Positions 1-8,800 of a stretch of 22,121 bases of DNA are shown one piece after another. Below the pieces are notes generated by a model, which ran no database searches, was not told the origin of the DNA, and saw only the letters and a program-made list of their open reading frames with translations. The first letter of the stretch is position 1, and every line of letters begins with the position of its first letter. A program made the position numbers and the translations under genes. This DNA comes from Myxococcales bacterium UBA5297 (GTDB lineage Bacteria; Myxococcota; Myxococcia; Myxococcales; UBA5297): the NCBI GenBank assembly GCA_002408385.1, contig DHSB01000192.1, positions 1 through 22,121 of the forward strand. Direction: 5' to 3'.

Positions 1-121
1 CGCAAGCTCGGCCTACGCTCGGGATGACCGGGCGGGGAGCCGACGTCCGCCGACAGCGCCGTCAGCTCAAGGTCACGGCCGGGCAAGGGGCCGGTGCGAG
101 GCTCGGGGTGACCGGGGGGCC
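1..121. repeat. Intergenic region with a dispersed-repeat copy and a short direct repeat
   Basis: Positions 1-36 match 15807-15842 at about 31 of 36 bases, with the first 20 identical, and match 17903-17932 at about 24 of 30. This marks a dispersed intergenic repeat cut by the window edge. Positions 17-37 (gctcgggatgaccgggcgggg) recur with small changes at 101-121. No credible gene lies in 1-196. Confidence 0.5.
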
Positions 122-159
122 GGACCCGGCGCTACGTGGCCGAGCCCGAGGCGCCGGGC

Positions 160-165
160 TATAGT
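160..165 (+). promoter_or_regulatory. Possible -10 element (TATAGT) of the FHA/sigma-54 regulator gene
   Basis: TATAGT lies 31 bases before the ATG at 197 in the context CGGGCTATAGT, much like the CGGGCTATCCT -10 region before the EamA gene at 11183. No convincing -35 hexamer is seen at 16-18 bases upstream. A purine-rich stretch (gaggga, 176-181) lies between it and the start. This is a pattern call only. Confidence 0.3.
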
Positions 166-196
166 CCGCCGCGGCGAGGGAAGACCGAAGAGCCCC

Positions 197-1633
197 ATGT
201 CGTCGCCCATCCAGAACTACAACCCCGACGAGATCCTCACCAACCCGGGCGACAGCCTCCTGGAGCCACCGGCCAGCGAGCTGACCTCGCCGCGAACTCT
301 GATCGTCGAGACCCGCACGACCCTCAGGGTGCGCCGCTGCCGGCTGGTCGTCGTCTCCGGTCCGTGCACCGGCGCCGAGCTCACCTCGGAAAAGGAGCGC
401 ATCCGAGTCGGTACGCACCTGTCGAACGACCTGGTGCTCGACGAGCGGACCGTCTCGCGCCATCACTTCGAGATCGTCTACACCGACAAAGGCTACCTGC
501 TGCTCGATCTCGCCTCGACCAATGGCACCTTCCTCGACGGCCGTCGCGTCGAGCGCGCCTACCTGCCGTCGGGAGCGGCGATCAAGGTCGGAAGCAGCAC
601 GCTCTCCTTTGCCCCGGTCAACGAGGAGATCTCCGTCGAGCCCGAGCGCGAGGCCGAGCTCGGCGGCATGCTCGGGCACTCGGTCAAGATGAGGCAGATC
701 TTCGGCCTCATCAAAAAGATCGCGCCGATGGACGTCTCGGTGATTGTCGAAGGCGAGACCGGCACGGGCAAGGAGCTCGCCGCGCGGGCGATCCACGAGC
801 TGTCGCCGCGCCGCAAGGAGCCGTTTCTCGTCGTCGACTGCGGCGCCATCCCGCCCAACCTCATCGAGTCCGAGTTCTTCGGGCACGAAAAGGGCGCCTT
901 CACCGGAGCCAGCGCGGCGCGCCCCGGCGTCTTCGAGCGGGCCAACGGCGGGACCATCTTCCTCGACGAGATCGGCGAGCTGCGGGTCGACCTGCAGCCG
1001 AAGCTGCTCCGGGTGCTCGAAAACGGTGAGGTGCGCCGCATCGGCGCCAACGAGCTGGTGCAGGTTGACGTCCGGGTGATTGCGGCGACCAACCGCGACC
1101 TCGTCAAGGAGGCCGCCGAAGGCAACTTCCGCGAGGACCTCTACTTTCGCCTCTCGGTCATCAACATCCAGATGCCGCCCTTGCGCCAGCGCGGCGAGGA
1201 CATCGTCCACCTGGTGCGCAGCTACCTGGGCTCGCCGGACATCGTCGGCAAGCACGGCCGCAAGCGCCTGAGCGCCGAGGCGATGGCGCTCCTCAAGAGC
1301 TACGCCTGGCCCGGGAACGTCCGCGAGCTGATCAACGTGCTCTCGCACGTGCTCACCTTCGCCGACGGAGAGCTCGTCGGGGTCGAGCACCTTCCGGCAC
1401 GCCTTCGTGGTCACGAGCAGAGCGCGCCGCTGCCCTTCAACGAGCACCTCTCGTTCAAGGAAGCCAAAGACCAGGTGCTCGCCCACTTCGAGCGCGAGTA
1501 CCTCGACTCCCTGCTCAAGCGCTGCTCCGGGAACGTGAGCCAGGCTGCGCGTGAGTCGGGCCTGCATCGCAAGTCGATCGAGCGGCTCGTCAAAAAGCAC
1601 GGGCTCGACGTCCGGGCGCTGCGGCTCAGATAG
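197..1633 (+). CDS. FHA domain-containing sigma-54-dependent Fis-family transcriptional activator
   Basis: This 478-residue protein is a bacterial enhancer-binding protein that would activate RNA polymerase-sigma54 in response to a phosphothreonine ligand. An FHA domain spans about residues 45-140, with the hallmark RVGTHLSNDLVL, SRHH and STNGTFLDG segments. The AAA+ domain follows at about 158-400: Walker A GETGTGKE (186-193), the sigma54-contacting GAFTGA loop (233-238), Walker B IFLDEIGEL (254-262), FREDLYFRL (311-319) and WPGNVREL (371-378). A Fis-type helix-turn-helix closes the protein (about 444-466, GNVSQAARESGLHRKSIERL). All catalytic motifs are intact. FHA in place of a receiver domain is typical of Myxococcota, where such regulators are paired with Ser/Thr kinases; no kinase gene of that type is in the window. 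It is a single-gene unit converging with the next gene, and its targets are unknown. Confidence 0.97.
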   Translation: MSSPIQNYNPDEILTNPGDSLLEPPASELTSPRTLIVETRTTLRVRRCRLVVVSGPCTGAELTSEKERIRVGTHLSNDLVLDERTVSRHHFEIVYTDKGYLLLDLASTNGTFLDGRRVERAYLPSGAAIKVGSSTLSFAPVNEEISVEPEREAELGGMLGHSVKMRQIFGLIKKIAPMDVSVIVEGETGTGKELAARAIHELSPRRKEPFLVVDCGAIPPNLIESEFFGHEKGAFTGASAARPGVFERANGGTIFLDEIGELRVDLQPKLLRVLENGEVRRIGANELVQVDVRVIAATNRDLVKEAAEGNFREDLYFRLSVINIQMPPLRQRGEDIVHLVRSYLGSPDIVGKHGRKRLSAEAMALLKSYAWPGNVRELINVLSHVLTFADGELVGVEHLPARLRGHEQSAPLPFNEHLSFKEAKDQVLAHFEREYLDSLLKRCSGNVSQAARESGLHRKSIERLVKKHGLDVRALRLR

Positions 1634-1658
1634 CCGCGAACCGGACCCCGACGCGGAG

Positions 1659-1672
1659 AGCGCCGCGGCGCT
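1659..1672. other. 14-bp perfect GC palindrome between convergent genes
   Basis: AGCGCCGCGGCGCT is a perfect palindrome in the 109-base gap between two convergent genes. It could act as a bidirectional stop or pause hairpin, but neither strand shows a T-tract, so a terminator role is only a guess. Confidence 0.3.
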
Positions 1673-1742
1673 TGCCCGCCGAGGGGCGACCGCGGTTATC
1701 GGAAGTGCGCGACCGACGCCGCGAGCCGGCCGGGACAGCGCC

Positions 1743-2228
1743 TCAACCGAGCGAGAGCACTCTCGTCGCGAGCTCGCGCACCGCGGGCGAGGCGGCGAAG
1801 TCGCCCACCAGGCGTCGAGTCGGCTCGAAGAGCAGCGCGACGAGCAGCCACGCAGGCGCGTAGTCGAGTCGGATCAGCCCGCGGAAGTTGAGCCCGCGGC
1901 CGGTGTAGTCCCAAGGGCATCGACCGAGCAGCCTGCGCAGCGTCCAGCCGGCCGAGAGCTCGGCGAGATAGATGACGAGGACGTAGACCAGCGCGCGCAC
2001 CGGCAAGGGTGCCGACATCGCGTCGTGAAGCCTCTCGAGCAGCAGCGCCGTCGCCCCGTAGATGGGGAACATCCACAGGTAGGTCTTGCCCGTCGCCGCG
2101 CGGTCGCGCTTGAAGACGACGGCCGAGACCCCGGTGAACAGCACTTCGAGGCACCAGCCGAGTGCGCCGTAGATGAGAAACCGGGCCAGCACACCGTAAA
2201 CGCTAGGGACGGGCGTCCCTGAACCCAA
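1743..2228 (-). CDS. Putative ABC-transporter type IV (CmpB-like, PF06541) membrane protein
   Basis: This is a 161-residue integral membrane protein with hydrophobic segments at about 13-38, 49-65, 76-95 and 122-135. It carries the signature pattern of the CmpB/PF06541 family: GWCLE (24-28), WMFPIYG (52-58) and the WDYTG...NFRGLIRLDYAPAW block (106-127). The family is labelled putative ABC transporter, but its transport role is not well established, so I do not assign a substrate. The TTG start at 2228 is chosen because GGGGAGAG lies about 6 bases upstream; an alternative GTG at 2192 lacks a ribosome site. It is transcribed divergently from the pqqD-like gene and convergently with the sigma-54 regulator. 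Confidence 0.8.
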   Translation of the reverse strand: MGSGTPVPSVYGVLARFLIYGALGWCLEVLFTGVSAVVFKRDRAATGKTYLWMFPIYGATALLLERLHDAMSAPLPVRALVYVLVIYLAELSAGWTLRRLLGRCPWDYTGRGLNFRGLIRLDYAPAWLLVALLFEPTRRLVGDFAASPAVRELATRVLSLG

Positions 2229-2246
2229 AGCCGCTCTCCCCGGGCC

Positions 2247-2258
2247 CGATGATCATCG
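2247..2258. promoter_or_regulatory. 12-bp perfect palindrome, possible operator
   Basis: CGATGATCATCG is a perfect palindrome 18 bases upstream of the TTG start of the minus-strand membrane protein gene, in the divergent intergenic region 2229-2470. This position and symmetry suit a dimeric regulator. No other copy was noticed in the window. Confidence 0.3.
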
Positions 2259-2429
2259 TTTCGACCGAGCGCTGCGTCGGTCGCATGCTCGGGCACCGGC
2301 CGGGCGGCTCTCGATGGGACGGGACAGGCGGTCGCGGGCCTCGTTTCGCCGACCGTGGGGTGCGCGCCAATGCGCTCGATCGGCCCCTTCGGCGCCCTGC
2401 CGAACGCCGTGCCGGACACGCCCCGGCGA

Positions 2430-2464
2430 TTGACGGCACTGTCGGCCCCACCGACAATGGGGCC
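2430..2464 (+). promoter_or_regulatory. Candidate promoter of the pqqD-like operon with overlapping inverted repeats
   Basis: TTGACG (2430-2435) is followed after 17 bases by GACAAT (2453-2458), a 5/6 and 4/6 match to the sigma70 consensus. Transcription would start near 2465, only about six bases before the ATG at 2471. Two mutually exclusive perfect dyads overlap the -10: TGTCGG/CCGACA (2440-2456, 5-base loop) and GGCCCCA/TGGGGCC (2444-2464, 7-base loop). They could be operators or competing hairpins. Neither has been tested. Confidence 0.4.
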
Positions 2465-2470
2465 TTTCAC

Positions 2471-2806
2471 ATGGAAGAGCTGCTCGACAAGAAGCCCTCG
2501 CCTCACCCCGAGGCGGCCATCGAGAACGTGGGCGGCCGCATCATGGCGGCGACGCCCGACGACCAATTGCACTACTTCGTCGAGGATGGCACCGAAGAGG
2601 AGCCCAGCGAGGTTGGCGATCGCATCGTCGAGCTCTCAGACGGCGCGCGCACCGTTCGTGAAATCGCCGAGTGCCTCTGCGAAGAGTTTGAAGTCGATCT
2701 GGAAACGGCGCTGGAGGATACCGCCGAGTTCATTCGGCAACTCGTCGACAGCAAGGTCTTGCAGCTTAACGGAGGGGGGCAGCCCGCCCCCGACAACGTG
2801 CCTTAG
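2471..2806 (+). CDS. PqqD family (peptide-recognition) protein
   Basis: This 111-residue acidic protein fits the PqqD/RRE fold, a winged helix-turn-helix that binds leader peptides for modifying enzymes. The diagnostic half is residues 50-99: DRIVELSDGARTVREIAE, then the EEFEVD turn, and a helix ending TAEFIRQLVDSKVLQL. The N-terminal beta part (GGRIMAATPDDQLHYF) is also family-like. The ATG at 2471 is the first start giving a normal family length; upstream reading-frame sequence is arginine- and proline-rich and looks non-coding. The stop is 33 bases before the giant lipoprotein gene, so the two are probably co-transcribed. No radical SAM enzyme is adjacent. PqqD-like proteins are known partners of HprK-related kinases in the 'HPr-rel-A' type, and such a kinase is encoded downstream at 9972. 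The function here is inferred. Confidence 0.8.
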   Translation: MEELLDKKPSPHPEAAIENVGGRIMAATPDDQLHYFVEDGTEEEPSEVGDRIVELSDGARTVREIAECLCEEFEVDLETALEDTAEFIRQLVDSKVLQLNGGGQPAPDNVP

Positions 2807-2839
2807 CCAGGGCGGCTGGCGAGGCGCCGGGGAAGAAGC

Positions 2840-5800
2840 ATGTTCCGAAACCTCGGAATTGCGGTCGTGTTTGCGCTGGTTGCCTCGGCTTGTTCTTGCG
2901 GCAAGACAGAGCCGACCCCGCCGATCACCTCGGTCGCCCTCTCGCAGCCGGCCGACGGCGCGACGCTCACCATGCGCGACGACGTCGCCAACGACGTCGA
3001 AGGGCTGCAGGTGAACGTCCGCGGCAGCGCCACCGGTTTCGCCGCGGGAGCGACCGCCGCCCTGGCGCTCGACGGCACCGAGACCGGCCAGTCGATCGGG
3101 CTGACCGACGGCTCGTTCTCCTTCGCCGCGGTGACCATCCCTGCCGGCGCGCACGTCGTCGCGGTCACCGTCGGCGACGGCGCGGTGACCAACCAGGCCT
3201 CCGCGTCGGTCGTCTTCGACGACAGCCCGCTTCCCGACTCGATCGAGATCGCCGCTCCGCTCGGCGGGACGCTCAACGCCAAGGCCGACCTCGACCCCGA
3301 ACAGGAAGCCCTGCAGACCGACGTCTCGGTCAACAGCGTCATGCTCACCGGCGGCACCGTGCGCCTGTGCCTGGCCGCCGAGGGCTTCGTCGGAAACGGG
3401 GACTGCAAGCAGGCCCAAGGCCAGGTCCTCGGCGAGCCGGCGGCCCTCTCGACCAGCGGGACCACGACTTTTGTCGGCGTCACCCTGCCCGAAGGCGACC
3501 TCGCCCTGACCGCCGAGTACGAGGCCGAAAACGGCGAGGTGCTCCTCTCGCAGACCGTGCCGCTGGTCGTCGACACGATCGCGCCGACCCTCGAGTTCGT
3601 CTCGCCGAGAAGCGGCGAGATGGTCGGAGCTCAGGCCTTCGACGTCGTCCTTCAGACCGACGCCGAAGCGAACCAGCGGGTGACCATCGAGTCGAGCACG
3701 AAGCCGGGCGAGCCCTTCTACGACAACGTGGGCGCCGACGGCTCGGCGGTCGTCTTCGTGAGCCTCGAGCCTGGCGTCCAGGAGCTGACGGCGAGCCTGA
3801 CCGACAAGGCGGGCAACCCCGCAACTGCGTCCATCCAGCTCACCGTGGACCTCGCCGGCTGCCTCGTCGAGCTGACCGCTCCGCCGACGGGCGCACACTT
3901 CTATTTCAACCTCGCGAACACCACCGCTGCCGAAGGCTCGCTGCGCACCTACACGCTCAGCGGGAGCACCGAGAACTGCGCCGGCGGCACGGTGCGCGTC
4001 ACCAAGACCGTCGACTCGGTCTCCGCCGAGCTTGGCAGCGTGATCGCGGCCGAGGACGGCTCGTTCAGCTTCGTGGCCGCGCTCGCCGACGGCGAGAACA
4101 ACGCCACACTCAACGTGAAGGTCGAAGGGGGGCTTGCCCCGAACGACGGCGTCACGCTCGTCTACACGGCCGACTTCACGCCTCCCGTCATCTCCTTCGC
4201 CGCTCCCGCCGAAGGACAGCTCATCACGCAGCAGACGACGCCGGTGAAGCTGGGGACCGAGGGGCTCGAGGAAGGAGCGGCCGTCGTCATCGAGTCTCCT
4301 GAGCAGACGGTCACCTCTCACGTCACCGCCGGCGGCGAGGTCGTGACGGTCCTCAGCCTCGCGCTCGGTCCACAGACCCTGACCGCGAGCGCCAGCGACC
4401 GGGCAGGCAATCCCGCGAGCCGCTCCATCGGCGTGACCGTGGACGTCCAAGGCTGTGACGTCGAGGTGTCGGAGCCCGGTCTCAACGCGGTCTTCAACCT
4501 CGCCAACGCGATCGTGGACGACTCGGTCAGCCCGAAGACCGGCACCTATCTGATCGTGGGTCACACCGACCGCTGCCCGAACGGCCTCGTGCGCTTCACC
4601 AAGGCCGTGGGCGGAGCGTCGACCGATCTCGGCACGGTCCAGGCCGATGCCCAGGGCGATTTTTCGTACCTGGCGACCTTTATCGACGGCGAGACGGACG
4701 CGGTCCTCAACATCAAGATCGAAGCCGGCCTCGCCCCGAACGACGGCGTCGACCTCGTCTACACCGCCGACTTCACCGCGCCGACCGTCGCCTTCCTCGC
4801 GCCGCTCGACGGGGAGCTCCTCACCACGCAGACCGCCGAGGTCCAGGTGCAGACCACCGGCCTGGAGGAGGGCGCGAGCGTCTCGATCGCCTCGTCCCCG
4901 ACACAGACGGTCACGGCCACGACCGATGCGGCGGGCCGCGCCAGCGCGACGATCAGCCTCAGCCTCGGGCAACAGACCCTGACCGCGAGCGTCGCCGACG
5001 CCGCGGGAAACCCCGCCGAAGCTTCGATCTCGGTGACGATGGACATCGACGGTTGCGACGTGGTGGTGACCTCGCCGACGCCCGCTTTCGTCTTCAACAC
5101 GGTCAACTCGACTGTGGACAGCTCGGTCAGCCCGAAGACCGGCACCTACGAGATCGTCGGCCACACCACCCGCTGTGCGAACGGCACGGTGCGGTTCACC
5201 AAGGCCGTCAACGGCGTCAGCAGCGAGCTGGGGACGACGCAAGCCGACGACCAGGGCGCGTTCCGCTATCTCGCCACCCTGGTGGACGGCGAGAGCGGCG
5301 CAACTCTCAACGTCAAGGTCGAAGCCGGCCTCGCGCCCAACGACGGCGTCGACATCACCTACTCCGCTGACTTCACCCCGCCGACGATAGCCTTTGTCGC
5401 CCCGGTGCAAGACGAGCTGATCACCGCCGAGACCACGGCCGTGGGGCTGCAGACCGGGGGCCTCGAGGCTGGCGCGCTCGTCACCATTCGCTCGCCCGCC
5501 GAGACCGTCACCGCGAACACCGACGCGAGCGGAAGCGCGAGCGCAATCCTTAGGCTCGCAACCGGCCGCCAGACCCTGACCGCGCAAGTGGAGGATCTGG
5601 CAGGCAACCCCGCGACCGCATCGGTTGAGATCCTGATGGACCTCGAGGGCTGCGACGTCCTCGTCAGCGACCCCGCGCCGGGCATCGTCTTCAACACCGC
5701 CAATGCGACGGTCAACGACACGGCCAACCCGAAGACCGGCACCTATACCGTCGTCGGCCACACCGACCGCTGCCCGAACGGCACCGTGCGGCTCACCAAG

Positions 5801-8800
5801 ACCGTAGCCGGCGTCGCGACCGAGCTTGGGACCGTGGCCGCGGACGCCCAGGGCGATTTCAGCTTCCCCGCCACCTTCGTCGACGGAGAGGCCGACGCGA
5901 CGCTCAACGTCAGGGTCGAGGCGGGCCTCGCGCCGAACGCCGGGTTCGACCTCGGCTACACGGCCGACTTCACGCCTCCGAGCCTCGTCTCCGCGCTCCC
6001 CGAGCTGGGCACACTGACGATCGTGCACCCGAGCAACCCGAACGTCGGCCAGCCCGGCTTCGTCGCTGACGCCGACCCGACGAGCGCCGGCGGCCAGGTC
6101 GATGTCGCGCTCGTCGTCAGCGGGGCGGGCAGCATCTCGAGCACCGGCACCGGCAACGTTGCGATCAGCGGGACGACCCCGGCCTTCTCGCAGACGATCG
6201 ACTCGAACGCGCAGCAGACCGTCTCGGCGCGGGTCACCTTCGCCGAAGGGTTCAACGGCACCGCGACCATCACGCTGACCGACGGCGCGGGCAACTTCGT
6301 GACCGGCGAGTGGAACGTGCGAGTCGCGACGGCGCAGCTCCCGACGCCGACCATCGCTCTACCGAGCGCGGGAACCGTCAACGTCTTCCGGGATCTTGGT
6401 GGCGACCGGGCGACCTACGCGGTCGTGCAGGGCAACGTGACCTTCTCGGCGACACCCTCTGGAGCGCAGGTCTACCTGTGCTCGAATGCACCCGGCCTCA
6501 CGGGCGTCGGCGCCTGCAACAAGCCGGGCTTCAACGAGATAGCCGGCACACGCCAAAGCCCAACCGGCAGCAACCAGTTCTACTCCGCGCTGCGACTGCC
6601 GCAGGGCGCTCAACAGCTCGTCGCTGAGATGAGCGACGCGGTCGGGGCCTTTACGAGCTCGGCGACCGTCGCGCTGACCGTCGATACCGTCCCACCGGTC
6701 GTCACCAGCGTCGTCGCGCTCGAGGACACCAACAGCGACGGGCTCCTCTCCGGAACCGAGCTCCCGCCCGGCCAGCAGGCACAAATCGAAGTGCGCGTCA
6801 CCGGCGTGCCCGACGGCAGGCAGGTCACGCTGTACGACGGCGCGACGGTGTTGCCCCGCGTCGCTCTCGCTGGCGGCGCCGCGACCTTCCTCGTCACGTT
6901 GAGCGACGGACTTCACGTCTTGAAGGCGAGCGTGACCGATCTCGCGGGCAACCCCAACGAGTCGTCCTCGGTCAGCCCGCCGATCGTGAATGAAGCGGCG
7001 ACCCTCCAGCTACACGTCGACCGAACGGCCCCGTCTATCTCGATACCGTCGCCAACGTTCTCCGTCTGCAATGCCGCCGGGGACGACATGCCGAGCACCC
7101 CGGACTGCGACTTGGTTCTCACCGCCTCGGTCGGCACAGGAGCTAACCGGGTGACCTTCGGCGGCCCCGGCAACCCGACGCCCGCTATCATCGACGCGCC
7201 CTTTGCAAACAACCGTGCGACCTCCCGCTACCAGCTCGGCCAAGGTGGACCGCATACGCTTACCGCCACCGTGTTCGACGCCGCAGGCAACTCGCGCGAG
7301 GCGACCCGCACCTTCACCGTCGATACGCTGCCGCCGACGCTCAGGTTCCTCAGCCCGAGCGAAGGCGAGACGCTCGGCTCGCAGACCTTCACCGTCTCGC
7401 TTCGGGCGACAGGCGCCGAGGCGGGCCGGAAGGTCACGGTCACCAGCTCGGTCGATGGCCGCACTGTCGGGGAAGGGTCCGTCGGCACCGATGAGCTGGC
7501 GACCTTCTCGGTGACCGTTCCCGACGCGAGCCAGACGCTCACCGCGTCGGTCTCCGACTTGGCTGGAAACCCGGCAGTCAACGCCCTACTGAACGTGCAG
7601 ATCGACCTCGTGGGCTGCGACATCAACTTCACCTACCCGGCCGACGCGAACGTCACCTTCAATCTGAACAACGCTCCGAACGGTGAGGTGGTCGTCACCG
7701 GCATCTCGAATCGCTGTCCCGACACCGAGGTACGGTTCTTTGCGAAGGTCGGCACCGGGCCGGAGTCCTTGCTCGGCACCAGGATGACCGACGGAACCGG
7801 CGCGTTCTCGTTCCCCCATACCTTCGCCGACGGAACGGTCACCGAATTCATCGCGGAGCTCACCTCGGGACCGACCAATCGAGGAAGCTTCACCGCGAGG
7901 ACCGACATTACGGCCCCCACCTTCACCATCAACTCGCCGGTAGTTGCTGCCGACCGGAAGCTCTTCGTGGTCGCCCCGACCGGCAACCTCAATGTTCGCG
8001 ACGGCTTGGTCGGCTACGTCCCGGACGCCGACGAGAGCCTGCCCGGCGGCCAGGTCGATTTCGACATCGCCGTCTCCGGAGGCGGGGCGTTCGATGAGAG
8101 CACGGGTGGCTCGCTCGTCATCTATCGGGACGGGACGCCGATCCTGAGCGAGGGGATTACCACCAACGGTTCGGTCACGCTCCCGGTGCTGACCGCCACT
8201 TTGGAGCAGTCGTTCGTCGGGACGGTCACCGTCGCGGTCACCGATGCTGCCGGCAACGAGACGGTCGCGACGTTTGATACGACCGTCGATGTGGTGCCGC
8301 CGGAGGCGCCGACGGTGGTGATGAGCGACCCGGGCGACGGGCTCTTCACCAGGGTTCTCGATCTGCGCCGCGCGGACATCGACGTCTGGATTGTCGCCGG
8401 CGGCGACGACGGCCCGACCGCAGAGGCGAGCGGATGGGCGTTCGGCTACACGACGGGCACCAGGCTCGCCAACGCCGCCTTCGACGATCTCGCTTTTGAC
8501 AACACGAGCATCACCACCAATGCGCCGCTGGCGGCGCTTACCGGGGCGGGTCAGAAAGCGAATGTCGAGCTCCGCGGCATCCCGTCGCTCAACATCCTCT
8601 TCGTGGCCCCGCGCGCTCTTGACAGCGTCGGCAACCGCTCGCCGCTCGAGGCGACCGAAATCGATTTGATGTGGCCGAGCGAGCGCATCGAGAAGCAAAC
8701 CACTTCTCCGACCCCGGCCTATTTCGGCGCCTACATGGCAAGCGGAGACCTGAATGGGGACGGAGTAGCCGATTTGGCAGTCTCCGCTTGGTCGGAAAAC

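Noticed and set aside
62..1600. 512-codon minus-strand frame opposite the FHA/sigma-54 regulator
   Set aside because: The plus-strand protein has every diagnostic motif of its family; the minus frame has none.
2636..6028. 1130-codon open frame on the minus strand opposite the giant lipoprotein gene
   Set aside because: It is a shadow caused by high GC and strong third-position bias in the plus-strand gene. Its product is Arg/Gly/Asp/Val-rich with no domains, and the plus frame has a signal peptide and clear repeats.
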